From the NCBI GenBank assembly GCA_032122615.1, contig JAQBGF010000197.1:1-23373 (forward strand): 23,373 nt of DNA. Reading direction: 5' to 3'. Position numbers and translations under genes: made by a program. The DNA comes from SHZI01 sp032122615 (GTDB taxonomy: Bacteria > Pseudomonadota > Gammaproteobacteria > Steroidobacterales > GCA-2729495). The stretch's first letter is position 1; each line of letters begins with the position of its first letter. The notes beneath the pieces were generated by a model. It made no database searches, was not told the DNA's origin, and saw only the letters and a program-made list of their open reading frames with translations. This document shows, piece after piece, positions 1 through 7,463 of the stretch.

Positions 1-1
1 C

Positions 2-1528
2 AGGAAGTGGGAAACCTCCTTCAATTTCCGCCACGAGGTCCGGGACGGGCAGCTGGCCAGCGGCGGAGCGTTCTTCTTCAACGCCGCGCAACTGGTGGAG
101 CCAATCGACTACGTGACCGATGAGCTGGAAGCTGCCGTCACCTACACCACGGGCAAATGGCAGGCCAGGCTGGCTTACTACGGGTCGTTTTTCAATAATC
201 ATGACGAGGCCCTCGCCTGGCAGAACGCCTATAACCCGCTGGTCGCCGGGGCCGATGCCGGCCAGCTTGCCCTACCGCCGGATAACCAGTTCCACCAGGT
301 GCTCCTGGCATCCAGCTACCAGCTCAGTGACCGGACCCGGGTGAGCGGCGACATTGCGGTGGGCCGCATGGAGCAGAACGAGAACCTCCTGGCGGCCACC
401 ATCAACCCGAATATCACGGTGGCGTTGCCGAGAACATCCGCGGACGCAGAAGTGGAAACCCTCACGGCCAACCTGAAAGCGGATTCCGCGATAACCGGCA
501 AACTGCGCCTGAATGCGGCCTATCGCTACAACGACCGGGACAACACGACCCCCAGCGATCTGTTCGAATGGGTAACCACGGATTCCTTCGTCAACCCGCT
601 GCGCAGGAACCTGCCCTACAGCTTCACTGATAACACGGGTAAGGTAGGCGCGGACTACCGTTTCAACGGCAGGACCAGGCTCAGCGCCGGGTACGATTAC
701 CAGAAACGTGAGCGCACGAACCAGGAGGTCAGGGACACGACGGAAAACACCATCTGGGCCAGATTCAGGATGCGGGCAGGTGACTACGCCGATCTCGAGC
801 TGGGCGCCGGACACGGCGATCGCGACGCATCGAATTATGATCCCGTTGCGGAAACCGACCCGGCCGAGAATCCGCTCCTTCGAAAATACAACATGGCCGA
901 CCGCACCCGGGACACGGGCAGCATTCACGCCGGTTTGACGCCCCACGAGCGGGTCAATATCGGCCTCGACATCGACTATTCGAAGGACGATTACTCGGAC
1001 TCGGTGGTTGGCCTGACCGAGAGTCGTGACACCCGCTACAACGCCGATGTCGCCGTGATCCTGACGGACGTGACAACCCTCACTGCCTTCGGTAATCGGG
1101 AGGAGATCAAGTCGGAGCAGGCGGGCAGCCAGGTTTTCGCGGCCCCGGACTGGTTTGCGAAGAACGACGATACCTTCGATACCTTCGGCATCGGCGTGAA
1201 GCACCAGCTGATCAAGGACAAGCTCGATGTGGGCGCCGACTATGTGTGGTCACGCTCGACCGGCGAAATCGCGGTCGATAATGGCTCGTCGCCAGCAGAT
1301 TTCCCCGACCTTAAGACCAGCCTCGACACGCTGAACCTGTATGCCAGCTACCGTCTCAGGGACAACCTCACCCTGCGCGCGGCGTACTGGTACGAGGAAT
1401 ACGACTCGAACGACTGGATGCTCGACGGCGTCGGTGTCGCCACCATTCCCAATGTCATTGCCTTTGGCGAGCAGTCGCCTCACTATGACGTTCACGTCGT
1501 CACGATGTCGGTGCGCTATCAGTTCTAA
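2..1528 (+). CDS. MtrB/PioB-family outer-membrane beta-barrel protein (5' end outside window)
   Basis: The frame is open from base 2, so the start lies upstream; 508 residues are visible and end in TAA. The protein has alternating polar and aromatic strands typical of an outer-membrane barrel and ends in VRYQF, a C-terminal aromatic as recognised by the BAM machinery. The segment IDYVTDELEA, followed by LAYYGSFFNN and a Trp-Gln-Asn-Ala-Tyr stretch, is characteristic of MtrB/PioB proteins, the barrels that sheath a periplasmic decaheme cytochrome and carry electrons across the outer membrane. Family members are usually about 650-700 residues, so roughly the first quarter, with the signal peptide, is missing here. 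The cytochrome partner would be expected upstream, outside the window. The stop is only 28 bases before the rquA start, which suggests co-transcription. The family call is strong; the direction of electron flow (metal reduction or electron uptake) cannot be read from the barrel. Confidence 0.87.
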   Translation, partial: RKWETSFNFRHEVRDGQLASGGAFFFNAAQLVEPIDYVTDELEAAVTYTTGKWQARLAYYGSFFNNHDEALAWQNAYNPLVAGADAGQLALPPDNQFHQVLLASSYQLSDRTRVSGDIAVGRMEQNENLLAATINPNITVALPRTSADAEVETLTANLKADSAITGKLRLNAAYRYNDRDNTTPSDLFEWVTTDSFVNPLRRNLPYSFTDNTGKVGADYRFNGRTRLSAGYDYQKRERTNQEVRDTTENTIWARFRMRAGDYADLELGAGHGDRDASNYDPVAETDPAENPLLRKYNMADRTRDTGSIHAGLTPHERVNIGLDIDYSKDDYSDSVVGLTESRDTRYNADVAVILTDVTTLTAFGNREEIKSEQAGSQVFAAPDWFAKNDDTFDTFGIGVKHQLIKDKLDVGADYVWSRSTGEIAVDNGSSPADFPDLKTSLDTLNLYASYRLRDNLTLRAAYWYEEYDSNDWMLDGVGVATIPNVIAFGEQSPHYDVHVVTMSVRYQF

Positions 1529-1556
1529 GCCTGAATTCGAGCTGGCGCCTGAGCAA

Positions 1557-2309
1557 ATGGGTGACATGCTTGCAGATGCCACGCTGGCCGGGACATTCCG
1601 CCAGTCTGGTCTGCCGGTGCCCGCTTACCTGAAGAGTATCTACTGGTGGGCCTATGTGCACCCGCGGGCCGTGTACGTGTTCGAGCGCCAGTGGCTGGTC
1701 AATCTGATTCTCTTCGGTAACTTCGGGCGCCTGCGTGACATGGCGATCCGGTTGCTCGAACCCCGGCTGGCCGGGCGCACGCTGCAGATCGCCTGCGTCT
1801 ACGGCAACCTGACCAACCGGCTGGCCGCGATGGTGCCCGAGGAGGGCCAGCTCGATGTGCTCGACGTACTGCCGGTGCAGATCGAGAATCTCCAGAACAA
1901 GCTGCCGGCCGGCCACCGGGTCGGGCTGATCCACGGCGACAGCTCGCGGCTCGACATGGTCGCCAGTGGCAGCTACGACCAGGCCCTGCTGTTCTTCCTG
2001 CTGCACGAGCAGCCCGAAGAGGTGCGCCGCGCGACGCTTGCCGAGGCGCTGCGCGTGTTGCGACCGGGCGGCCGGCTGGTCATCATCGACTACCACCGGC
2101 CCCGCGAGAAGCACCCGCTGCGCTGGGTGATGAAGCAGATCCTGCGCCGCTTCGAACCGTTCGCGATGGACCTCTGGCAGCGTCCGGTCAGCGACTGGTT
2201 CCCGGCCGGTGGCAAGGTGTGCGTGCACTCCCACCAGCTGCTCTTCGGCGGCCTCTACCAGGTATTGGAGGTAACAGCGGCCGACGTGGCGCATCAACAG
2301 ACGCCATGA
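1557..2309 (+). CDS. rquA: Rhodoquinone biosynthesis methyltransferase-like protein RquA
   Basis: RquA converts ubiquinone to rhodoquinone, replacing a ring methoxy group by an amino group, and supplies the low-potential quinone used in anaerobic fumarate respiration. The 250-residue product shows the family signature: PAYLKSIYWWAYVHPRAV (residues 22-39), FERQWLVNLI (42-51), the altered SAM motif LQIACVYGNLT (76-86) instead of the usual Gly-rich motif I, LDVLDVLPVQ (99-108), LLFFLLHEQP (144-153), LRPGGRLVIIDYH (168-180) and LLFGGLYQ (228-235). The ATG at 1557 is chosen because it starts just before conserved sequence; the longer open frame overlaps the barrel gene. No convincing Shine-Dalgarno precedes it, and ATG 1566 is an alternative. 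Its TGA overlaps the frdA ATG. A generic UbiE-like methyltransferase is the only real alternative and fits less well. Confidence 0.9.
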   Translation: MGDMLADATLAGTFRQSGLPVPAYLKSIYWWAYVHPRAVYVFERQWLVNLILFGNFGRLRDMAIRLLEPRLAGRTLQIACVYGNLTNRLAAMVPEEGQLDVLDVLPVQIENLQNKLPAGHRVGLIHGDSSRLDMVASGSYDQALLFFLLHEQPEEVRRATLAEALRVLRPGGRLVIIDYHRPREKHPLRWVMKQILRRFEPFAMDLWQRPVSDWFPAGGKVCVHSHQLLFGGLYQVLEVTAADVAHQQTP

Positions 2310-4072
2310 AGGTTGCCCACGCCGATGTGGTGGTGATCGGCGGGGGCGGGGCCGGGCTGCGTGCAGCCATCGCTGCGGCACACGCCGACACCGACTGTTC
2401 GATCGCGCTGATTTCCAAGGTGGTGCCGATGCGCAGCCACACGGTGGCCGCCGAGGGCGGTGCCGCCGGCGTGATCCGCACCGACGACAGCCTCGACAAG
2501 CATTTCGACGACACGGTCTCTGGCGGCGACTGGCTGTGCGAGCAGGACGTGGTCGACTACTTCGTTGCCCACTGCACCGAGGAGATGATCCAGCTCGAGC
2601 AGTGGGGCTGTCCCTGGAGCCGCCAGGGCGACGGGCAGATCAACGTGCGCTTCTTCGGCGGCATGAAGGTGCAGCGCACCTGGTTCGCGGCCGACAAGAG
2701 CGGCTTTCACATCCTCCACACGCTGTTCCAGACCTCGCTGCGCTTCCCCACGATCAGCCGCTTCGACGAGTACTTCTGCGTCGAGTTGCTGGTGGATGAC
2801 GGCGCGGTGCGCGGTGTGCTGGCGATCGAGATTGCCAGCGGTGAACTGCTGCTTCTGCGCTGCAAGTCGGTGGTGATGGCCACCGGCGGCGCCGGCCGCG
2901 TCTACCGGCGCAACACCAACGCCGGCATCGTCACCGGCGACGGTATGGGCATGACCTATGCGCAGGGCGTGCCGCTGCGGGACATGGAATTCGTGCAATA
3001 CCACCCGACCTGCCTGCCCGGCACCGGCATCCTGATGACGGAAGCCTGTCGCGGCGAGGGCGGCATCCTGACCAACAAGGACGGCTACCGCTACCTGCAG
3101 GACTACGGGCTTGGCCCGCTGGAGCCCTGGCCCCGGCCCAAGGCGATGGAGCTCGGCCCGCGCGACCGGCTGTCGCAGGCCTTCTGGCACGAGCAGCGCA
3201 AGGGCCGCACGATCGAGACGCTGCACGGCCCGGCGGTGCACCTCGACCTGCGACACCTCGGCGAGCAGAAGATCATGGAGCGCCTGCCACTGATCACCGA
3301 GGCAGCGCGCACCTTCGCCGGCGTCGACCCGGTGACCGCGCCGATTCCGGTGTGTCCGGCCGTGCACTACACGATGGGTGGCATCGTCTGCGACGTGCAT
3401 TGCGCCACGCCACTGCCCGGGCTGTTTGCCGCCGGCGAGTGCTCCAGCGTCGGCATCCACGGCGCCAACCGGCTCGGGTCGAACTCGCTGGCCGAGCTGC
3501 TGGTGTTCGGCAAGGTGGCGGGCGAATCGGCGGTGCGCCATGCGCGCTCAGTGGCGGCGGGCAGCGACGCGGTTGAGCGCCGGGCCGGCGACGCGGCCGC
3601 GCGCGTGCTCAGCCTGCTGGCCCAGGGGAGTGGCGAGCGCCTGGCAACCCTGCGTGATGCGATGCGCGACACCATGGAAACCCATGTCGGCATTTACCGC
3701 GAGGCCAGCGCAATGCAGCAGGCCTGCAACGAGCTGGCCGATTTGCGTGAGCGCTACCGTCGCGGCGTGCGGCTCGACGACCACAGCCGCGCCTTCAACA
3801 CCGAGTGGCTCACCGCTATTGAGCTCGGCTTCTCGCTGCAGGTGGCCGAGGCGATGGCGCACAGTGCGCTGAAGCGCGAGGAGTCGCGCGGCGCGCACGT
3901 GCGGCTGGACACCTTCACACAGCGCGACGACGAGAATTTCCTGCGCCACTCGCTGGCCCACGCCCAGGGCGACGGGCCGCCGCGCATCACGCACAGTCCG
4001 GTCACGATCACCCGCTCTGCACCGCGTACCCGCGCCTACGGCGGCGCCGGCGAGCGCGTCGAGCTGACCTGA
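2306..4072 (+). CDS. frdA: Fumarate reductase flavoprotein subunit FrdA
   Basis: This is the catalytic subunit of quinol:fumarate reductase, on the cytoplasmic face of the inner membrane; it reduces fumarate to succinate with covalently bound FAD. The 588-residue product matches Escherichia coli FrdA over its length: the dinucleotide motif VIGGGGAGLRAA (10-21), PMRSHTVAAEGG with the flavin-linking His45, the WGCPWSR segment, FVQYHPTCLPGTG, MTEACRGEGGIL, the catalytic-region HYTMGGI, and GECSSVGIHGANRLGSNSL. The ATG at 2306 is chosen because it overlaps the rquA stop (ATGA) and places His45 as in the family; the frame is open further upstream but inside rquA. The sequence is closer to FrdA than SdhA, for example in GGDWLCEQDVVDYF and ELGPRD. 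Adjacency to rquA suggests rhodoquinol as the electron donor, which is an inference. Confidence 0.96.
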   Translation: MKVAHADVVVIGGGGAGLRAAIAAAHADTDCSIALISKVVPMRSHTVAAEGGAAGVIRTDDSLDKHFDDTVSGGDWLCEQDVVDYFVAHCTEEMIQLEQWGCPWSRQGDGQINVRFFGGMKVQRTWFAADKSGFHILHTLFQTSLRFPTISRFDEYFCVELLVDDGAVRGVLAIEIASGELLLLRCKSVVMATGGAGRVYRRNTNAGIVTGDGMGMTYAQGVPLRDMEFVQYHPTCLPGTGILMTEACRGEGGILTNKDGYRYLQDYGLGPLEPWPRPKAMELGPRDRLSQAFWHEQRKGRTIETLHGPAVHLDLRHLGEQKIMERLPLITEAARTFAGVDPVTAPIPVCPAVHYTMGGIVCDVHCATPLPGLFAAGECSSVGIHGANRLGSNSLAELLVFGKVAGESAVRHARSVAAGSDAVERRAGDAAARVLSLLAQGSGERLATLRDAMRDTMETHVGIYREASAMQQACNELADLRERYRRGVRLDDHSRAFNTEWLTAIELGFSLQVAEAMAHSALKREESRGAHVRLDTFTQRDDENFLRHSLAHAQGDGPPRITHSPVTITRSAPRTRAYGGAGERVELT

Positions 4073-4088
4073 AAGGCAAAATCAAGGC

Positions 4089-4832
4089 ATGAGCGCCGAG
4101 CAACACATCACCATCGAATGCCTGCGCTACCATCCCGAGCAGGACGACGCGCCGCGCTGGCAATCCTACGAGGTGCCTTACACCCCCGACATGTCGCTGC
4201 TGCAGGGCCTGCAGTACATCAAGGACCATCTTGATGGCACCCTGACCTTCCGCTGGTCATGCCGCATGGCGATCTGCGGCAGCTGCGGCGCGATGGTCAA
4301 CAGCGTGCCGTCACTGTCCTGCCAGACTTTCCTGCGCGAACTCGCGCCCGGTCCGGTGCGGGTCGAGCCGCTGGCGCACTTCCCGATCCAGCGCGATCTG
4401 GCAATCGACCAGGGCGACTTCCTGAACAAGCTTGAGTCCGTCAAGCCGTGGATCATTCCTGCCGAGCCTCGCATGCTCGCCGACGGTCCGAACCGCCAGA
4501 CGCCGCAGCAGATCGACGACTACTACCAGTACGCCGAGTGCATTAACTGCCTGCTCTGCTACGCGGCCTGCCCGCAGTACGGGTTGAACGGCACGTTCAC
4601 CGGCCCGGCCGCTCTGGCACTCCTGCACCGCTACAACGCCGACTCGCGCGATGCTGGCACCGCCGAGCGCATGGAGGTGATCAATGCCGAGGATGGCGTC
4701 TGGGGCTGCACGCCGGTGGGCTACTGCTCCGAGGTCTGCCCCAAAGGCGTGGATCCGGCGCGCGCGATTAATCAGAACAAGATCAACAGCACCAAAGACT
4801 ACTTCCTGCGCTTCCTCGTGCCACGGCGTTAA
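4089..4832 (+). CDS. frdB: Fumarate reductase iron-sulfur subunit FrdB
   Basis: FrdB carries electrons from the quinol site to the FrdA flavin through three iron-sulfur clusters. In the 247 residues the [2Fe-2S] ligands are Cys58, 63, 66 and 78 (SCRMAICGSCG). The [4Fe-4S] ligands are Cys151, 154, 157 and 217, and the [3Fe-4S] ligands are Cys161, 207 and 213, in CINCLLCYAACPQ and CTPVGYCSEVCPKGVDP. All 11 cysteines are present. The N-terminal half is a plant-type ferredoxin fold and the C-terminal half a bacterial ferredoxin-like helical domain. The start is the ATG 16 bases after the frdA stop, with AAAGG about 12 bases upstream. Length and sequence follow E. coli FrdB closely, including the pattern ERM...GVW.CT.VGYCSEVCPK. 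Confidence 0.96.
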   Translation: MSAEQHITIECLRYHPEQDDAPRWQSYEVPYTPDMSLLQGLQYIKDHLDGTLTFRWSCRMAICGSCGAMVNSVPSLSCQTFLRELAPGPVRVEPLAHFPIQRDLAIDQGDFLNKLESVKPWIIPAEPRMLADGPNRQTPQQIDDYYQYAECINCLLCYAACPQYGLNGTFTGPAALALLHRYNADSRDAGTAERMEVINAEDGVWGCTPVGYCSEVCPKGVDPARAINQNKINSTKDYFLRFLVPRR

Positions 4833-4842
4833 GGACCGGCTC

Positions 4843-5241
4843 ATGGGTATGCCACGTACGTACATCCGACCAATGGGTTCCTGGTGGCGACGCCTGCCGT
4901 ACTACCGGCGCTACATGGTGCGCGAGGCCACCTGCATTGCGGTGATCGCCTATGCGCTGGTGTTGCTGGTCGGGCTGTGGCGACTGACGCAGGGTCGCGA
5001 AGCCTTCGACGCGTGGCGCGTCGCGCTGGCCACCCCGGCCTCGCTGCTGGCCCATGGCGTGCTGCTGGCCGCGTTCGTCTTTCACGCCTGGACCTGGTTC
5101 GAGGTGATGCCGAAGACGCTGCCGATATTGCGCGTCGGCGGCAAGCGCGTGGCCGACGCCACGATCGTGCGCAGCGGTGCGGCCGCGGCCGTGGTCGCGA
5201 GTGTCCTGTTGCTGGCGCTGGCCTATGGGGGATGGCGATGA
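4843..5241 (+). CDS. frdC: Fumarate reductase membrane anchor subunit FrdC
   Basis: FrdC is one of two small hydrophobic subunits that hold the FrdAB dimer on the membrane and form the quinone sites. The 132-residue product begins with the family pattern YIRPMGSWWRRLPYYRRYMVRE. It has three membrane helices (roughly 29-48, 64-88, 105-128) and the conserved FHAWTWFEVMPK between helices 2 and 3. Arg27-Glu28 aligns by eye with the E. coli Arg28-Glu29 pair, the glutamate of which takes part in quinol chemistry. ATG 4843 is preferred because AAGGA lies 7 bases upstream, directly after the frdB stop; ATG 4849 is a possible alternative. No heme-ligand histidine pair is seen, as expected for E. coli-type, heme-free fumarate reductase. 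Its stop overlaps the frdD start by ATGA. Confidence 0.93.
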   Translation: MGMPRTYIRPMGSWWRRLPYYRRYMVREATCIAVIAYALVLLVGLWRLTQGREAFDAWRVALATPASLLAHGVLLAAFVFHAWTWFEVMPKTLPILRVGGKRVADATIVRSGAAAAVVASVLLLALAYGGWR

Positions 5242-5591
5242 AGCGTTCCAACAAGCCGATCTTCTGGTCGCTGTTCGGTGCCGGTGGCATGCTCTCGGCA
5301 CTCGTCGGTCCGGCGCTGGTCTTGCTCACCGGCATCGCGCTGCCGCTCGGCCTGGGCTTCGACCCCGAGGGCCTGAGCTACGCGCGCACCCTCGCGCTAC
5401 TCCAGCACCCGCTGGCCGGGCTGGCGCTGGCAGCGGTGATCTCGCTGTTCCTGTTCCACGGCTTTCACCGCCTCTACCACACGCTGCACGACCTGGGCGT
5501 ACCGGTCGGGCCGGGCTTGAAGGCCTTGTGCCACGGCCTGGCGGGGCTGGGCACGCTGCTGGCGATCGCGCTGCTGGTGCGACTCGGTTGA
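5238..5591 (+). CDS. frdD: Fumarate reductase membrane anchor subunit FrdD
   Basis: FrdD is the second membrane anchor of quinol:fumarate reductase. The 117-residue product matches E. coli FrdD in PIFWSLFGAGGMLSALVGP near the N-terminus, in TGIALPLGLG, in the central SYARTLALLQHP and in the conserved GFHRLYHTLHDL after helix 2. Three membrane helices are visible (about 15-37, 59-80, 93-115). The ATG at 5238 overlaps the frdC stop, so the two anchors are probably made in equal amounts by translational coupling. It is the last gene of the rquA-frdABCD block; a 5-bp hairpin (TCCAC/GTGGA, 5618-5632) follows but has no U-run, so I do not call a terminator. Confidence 0.93.
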   Translation: MKRSNKPIFWSLFGAGGMLSALVGPALVLLTGIALPLGLGFDPEGLSYARTLALLQHPLAGLALAAVISLFLFHGFHRLYHTLHDLGVPVGPGLKALCHGLAGLGTLLAIALLVRLG

Positions 5592-5611
5592 GTACCGCCG
5601 CCAGAGGCACC

Positions 5612-5627
5612 CGTATTTCCACTTACG
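5612..5627. promoter_or_regulatory. CGTA-N8-TACG inverted-repeat element upstream of the LLM gene
   Basis: The sequence CGTATTTCCACTTACG is an imperfect dyad with 4-bp arms spaced by 8. It ends 80 bases before the ATG at 5708. Closely similar elements stand at 10500 and 14560, at comparable distances from starts. The layout resembles binding sites of LuxR/NarL-type response regulators, but no regulator gene is in the window, so the role is inferred. It also overlaps the 5-bp hairpin downstream of frdD. Confidence 0.35.
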
Positions 5628-5707
5628 GTGGATGAGTAGCCATGCCAGCATTTCCGGTGCATTGTTACCCCCACAGGCAGTAGCGGAATTACTCCGGACG
5701 CAGAACT

Positions 5708-6718
5708 ATGGAAATCAACCTCATCCTCGAACCCAATAGCCCGTCGGAACGGTTGGCCGAACTCGCCCGCCTGGCGGAGAGCTACGGCATCACTGGCATC
5801 TGGACATCCAACATGCACGACGGGCGCGACCCGTTCGTGAATTTCGTGGAAGCGGCCCGGGCCACCAGCAAGATTCGCCTCGGCCCCGTGGCCGTGTCGC
5901 CCTACGAACTGCATCCGCTGAAAATGGGCAATGCGCTGCTCACGCTGAATGAGATTGCCAAAGGTCGCGCCCAGATCGGGGTGGCCGCCGGCGACGGTGG
6001 CACTGCCTACGCCATGGGCATTCCCGCCACACGGCGGCTCCGCGCGGTGCGCGAATGCGTGGAAATCATTAATGAGACGGCCACGGGCAAGCTGGTCCAA
6101 TACTCCGGGGAGATCTACAAGGTCCGCTGGTATCACGCGCTCTGGGCCACCCAACCCCCGCCCCTCGTGCTGGTGTGCGCTGGCGGGCCCCAGATGCTTC
6201 GCTCCAGCGCGCGGTACGCGCAGGGGATCTTTCTCGGCGATCACCTGCCCGAGCACGTAGCGGCAGTCCGGCGGATCATTGATCCGGAGATCGGCAAGAA
6301 TCCCAACAAGGCGACATTCCGGCTGATGAACTTCTGGGCCTGGCACGTCAAGGAAGACCGCGAAGAGGCCTATGCGGAAGCACGCATGTGGCTTGCCGCC
6401 CGCGTGACGCCCTGGCCCGCCTATCAGCATCGCGGCATCCTTCCGGAGGAGGACATGCAGGTGGTCTGGAATAACCTGCCGGCGCTCAACCGGGCATTCT
6501 ATGCGCACGACTCGAACATCCCGGAAATTCCCCGGAGCATTCTCGACAAGCTGGTGCAGCGCTGCACGGCGTGCTCGCCGCTCAAGGAACTGGACCGTGA
6601 AATAGAGCGCTTGCGCCAGTTCAGTAAGGCCGGACTCACTGCGATCGCCCTGCGGGTGTACAAGGATCCCGAGGCCGCCATCCGGGTCATTGGCGAGCGG
6701 GTGATGCCCGCTCTGTAA
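5708..6718 (+). CDS. LLM-class flavin-dependent oxidoreductase (luciferase-like)
   Basis: The 336-residue protein has the TIM-barrel pattern of the bacterial-luciferase-like / F420-dependent N5,N10-methylene-tetrahydromethanopterin reductase superfamily: an N-terminal strand-helix EINLILEP...ELARLAESYGITGIW, TSNMHDGRDP, the KIRLGPVAVSPYELHPLKMGNALLTLNEIAKGR region that follows the usual 'lG.gv..p..rhP...A...atLd.ls.GR' order, then IGVAAGDGG (90-98), LVLVCAGGPQMLR and the C-terminal GLTAIALRVYKDP. Members use FMN or F420; the cofactor cannot be decided here. The substrate is unknown. The start has only weak purine sequence upstream. The gene stands alone, after the frd block and before convergent genes, behind the element at 5612-5627. 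Confidence 0.85.
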   Translation: MEINLILEPNSPSERLAELARLAESYGITGIWTSNMHDGRDPFVNFVEAARATSKIRLGPVAVSPYELHPLKMGNALLTLNEIAKGRAQIGVAAGDGGTAYAMGIPATRRLRAVRECVEIINETATGKLVQYSGEIYKVRWYHALWATQPPPLVLVCAGGPQMLRSSARYAQGIFLGDHLPEHVAAVRRIIDPEIGKNPNKATFRLMNFWAWHVKEDREEAYAEARMWLAARVTPWPAYQHRGILPEEDMQVVWNNLPALNRAFYAHDSNIPEIPRSILDKLVQRCTACSPLKELDREIERLRQFSKAGLTAIALRVYKDPEAAIRVIGERVMPAL

Positions 6719-6788
6719 TTCGGGAGTGGGGCATCAGGCGACGCCCGTCACTCCGGCCGCGCCCAGTTCCTGCAGCCGCCCGTTTCCC

Positions 6789-6983
6789 CTAACGCCGCGA
6801 AGGCTTCCGGGCGGCCTTCGCCGCGTCCTTGGCCCGACGATCGGCGGCTCGCGCTTGCTTACGGGCTTTACGCAGCTCCTTGGCGGCTACCTTGACGCTT
6901 TTCTTGAGTGCGGCGAGCTTGGCTTCAGCCTCCTGAACCGCAGACCGGGCCGGCTTGCCTTTAGTCTTTTTCTTCGCTGCCAT
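6789..6983 (-). CDS. Small Lys/Ala/Arg-rich coiled-coil protein
   Basis: A 64-residue, very basic protein beginning MAAKKKTKGKPARSAV, followed by a heptad-like Ala/Lys/Leu helix (EAEAKLAALKKSVKVAAKEL) and an Arg/Lys/Ala tail. The frame is open 15 codons further upstream, but ATG at 6983 is preferred because AAGGGAG lies 7 bases before it. Such histone-H1-like or AlgP-like compositions occur in DNA-binding proteins and in proteins of polyhydroxyalkanoate granules. The next gene upstream on the same strand, 74 bases away, belongs to a PHA-granule-region family, so the two may be co-expressed. No specific family is recognised. Confidence 0.7.
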   Translation of the reverse strand: MAAKKKTKGKPARSAVQEAEAKLAALKKSVKVAAKELRKARKQARAADRRAKDAAKAARKPSRR

Positions 6984-7056
6984 GGACTTACTCCCTTGCT
7001 TGTTGTGGATCCTTCGCAAAGAGCGCACCAGGCGCCCGCCGAGTCTGCATATCTCC

Positions 7057-7413
7057 TTATTTCTGGCCGCGCGCGCGTCGCTTCGCGACGCCCGCGGAGG
7101 ACGCAGCCTTCTTCGTCGCGGGCGACCTGGCTTTTGGCGCCGGGAATTGCTTGTCGAACTCGGCAGCGACTTCCTGCTCGATGCGGGGCTTTAGGAACCC
7201 AAGCAGCGGGCCGAGGGTCGCGTCGAGCTGCACGTGCTGTTTCGTCACCGCAATTTGCCCCCGGATGCCGGTGCGCTCGAGGTGCAGTACGCCCTGTTTC
7301 CAGGCGCACTCGAAATCAAATTCCTTCTTGAGTTGCGCAGCCATCTTCTGGATTAGCGCGCGGGCAGTCTTCAGCGGCAGCGAATGCTCGCGTTGGATCT
7401 GGATGCTGCTCAT
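7057..7413 (-). CDS. Polyhydroxyalkanoic acid system family protein (PHA_gran_rgn type)
   Basis: This 118-residue protein matches the pattern of the short PHA_gran_rgn family found near polyhydroxyalkanoate genes: an N-terminal IQIQREHSLPLKTARALIQKMA, the central WKQGVLHLERTGIRGQIAV, and VQLDATLGPLLGFLKPRIEQEV. The biochemical role of the family is unknown. A C-terminal tail of about 25 residues (KARSPATKKAASSAGVAKRR) adds basic, Ala/Lys-rich sequence like that of the neighbouring small gene. ATG 7413 has GAGGGG about 9 bases upstream. No PHA synthase or depolymerase is visible in the window, so a PHA role rests on the family name and on the phasin-like composition of nearby proteins. Confidence 0.75.
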   Translation of the reverse strand: MSSIQIQREHSLPLKTARALIQKMAAQLKKEFDFECAWKQGVLHLERTGIRGQIAVTKQHVQLDATLGPLLGFLKPRIEQEVAAEFDKQFPAPKARSPATKKAASSAGVAKRRARGQK

Positions 7414-7463
7414 GCTGGTATCCCCTCAGTGGCCTCGTACCACCCCGAAGTTGTTGAAGAGCA

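Noticed and set aside
272..1204. Minus-strand open frame of 310 codons opposite the barrel gene
   Set aside because: The plus strand has clear MtrB/PioB sequence and the minus-strand product has no recognisable features or ribosome site.
2294..3541. Long minus-strand open frame opposite frdA (415 codons)
   Set aside because: It lies wholly opposite a gene with unmistakable FrdA motifs, and its His/Gly/Ala/Val-rich translation is typical of an antisense shadow in GC-rich DNA.
5618..5632. Terminator after frdD
   Set aside because: Only a 5-bp stem with no T-run, and it coincides with the recurring CGTA-N8-TACG element.
5708..6718. F420 dependence of the LLM oxidoreductase
   Set aside because: The fold is shared by FMN- and F420-dependent enzymes, and no residue I can see decides between them.
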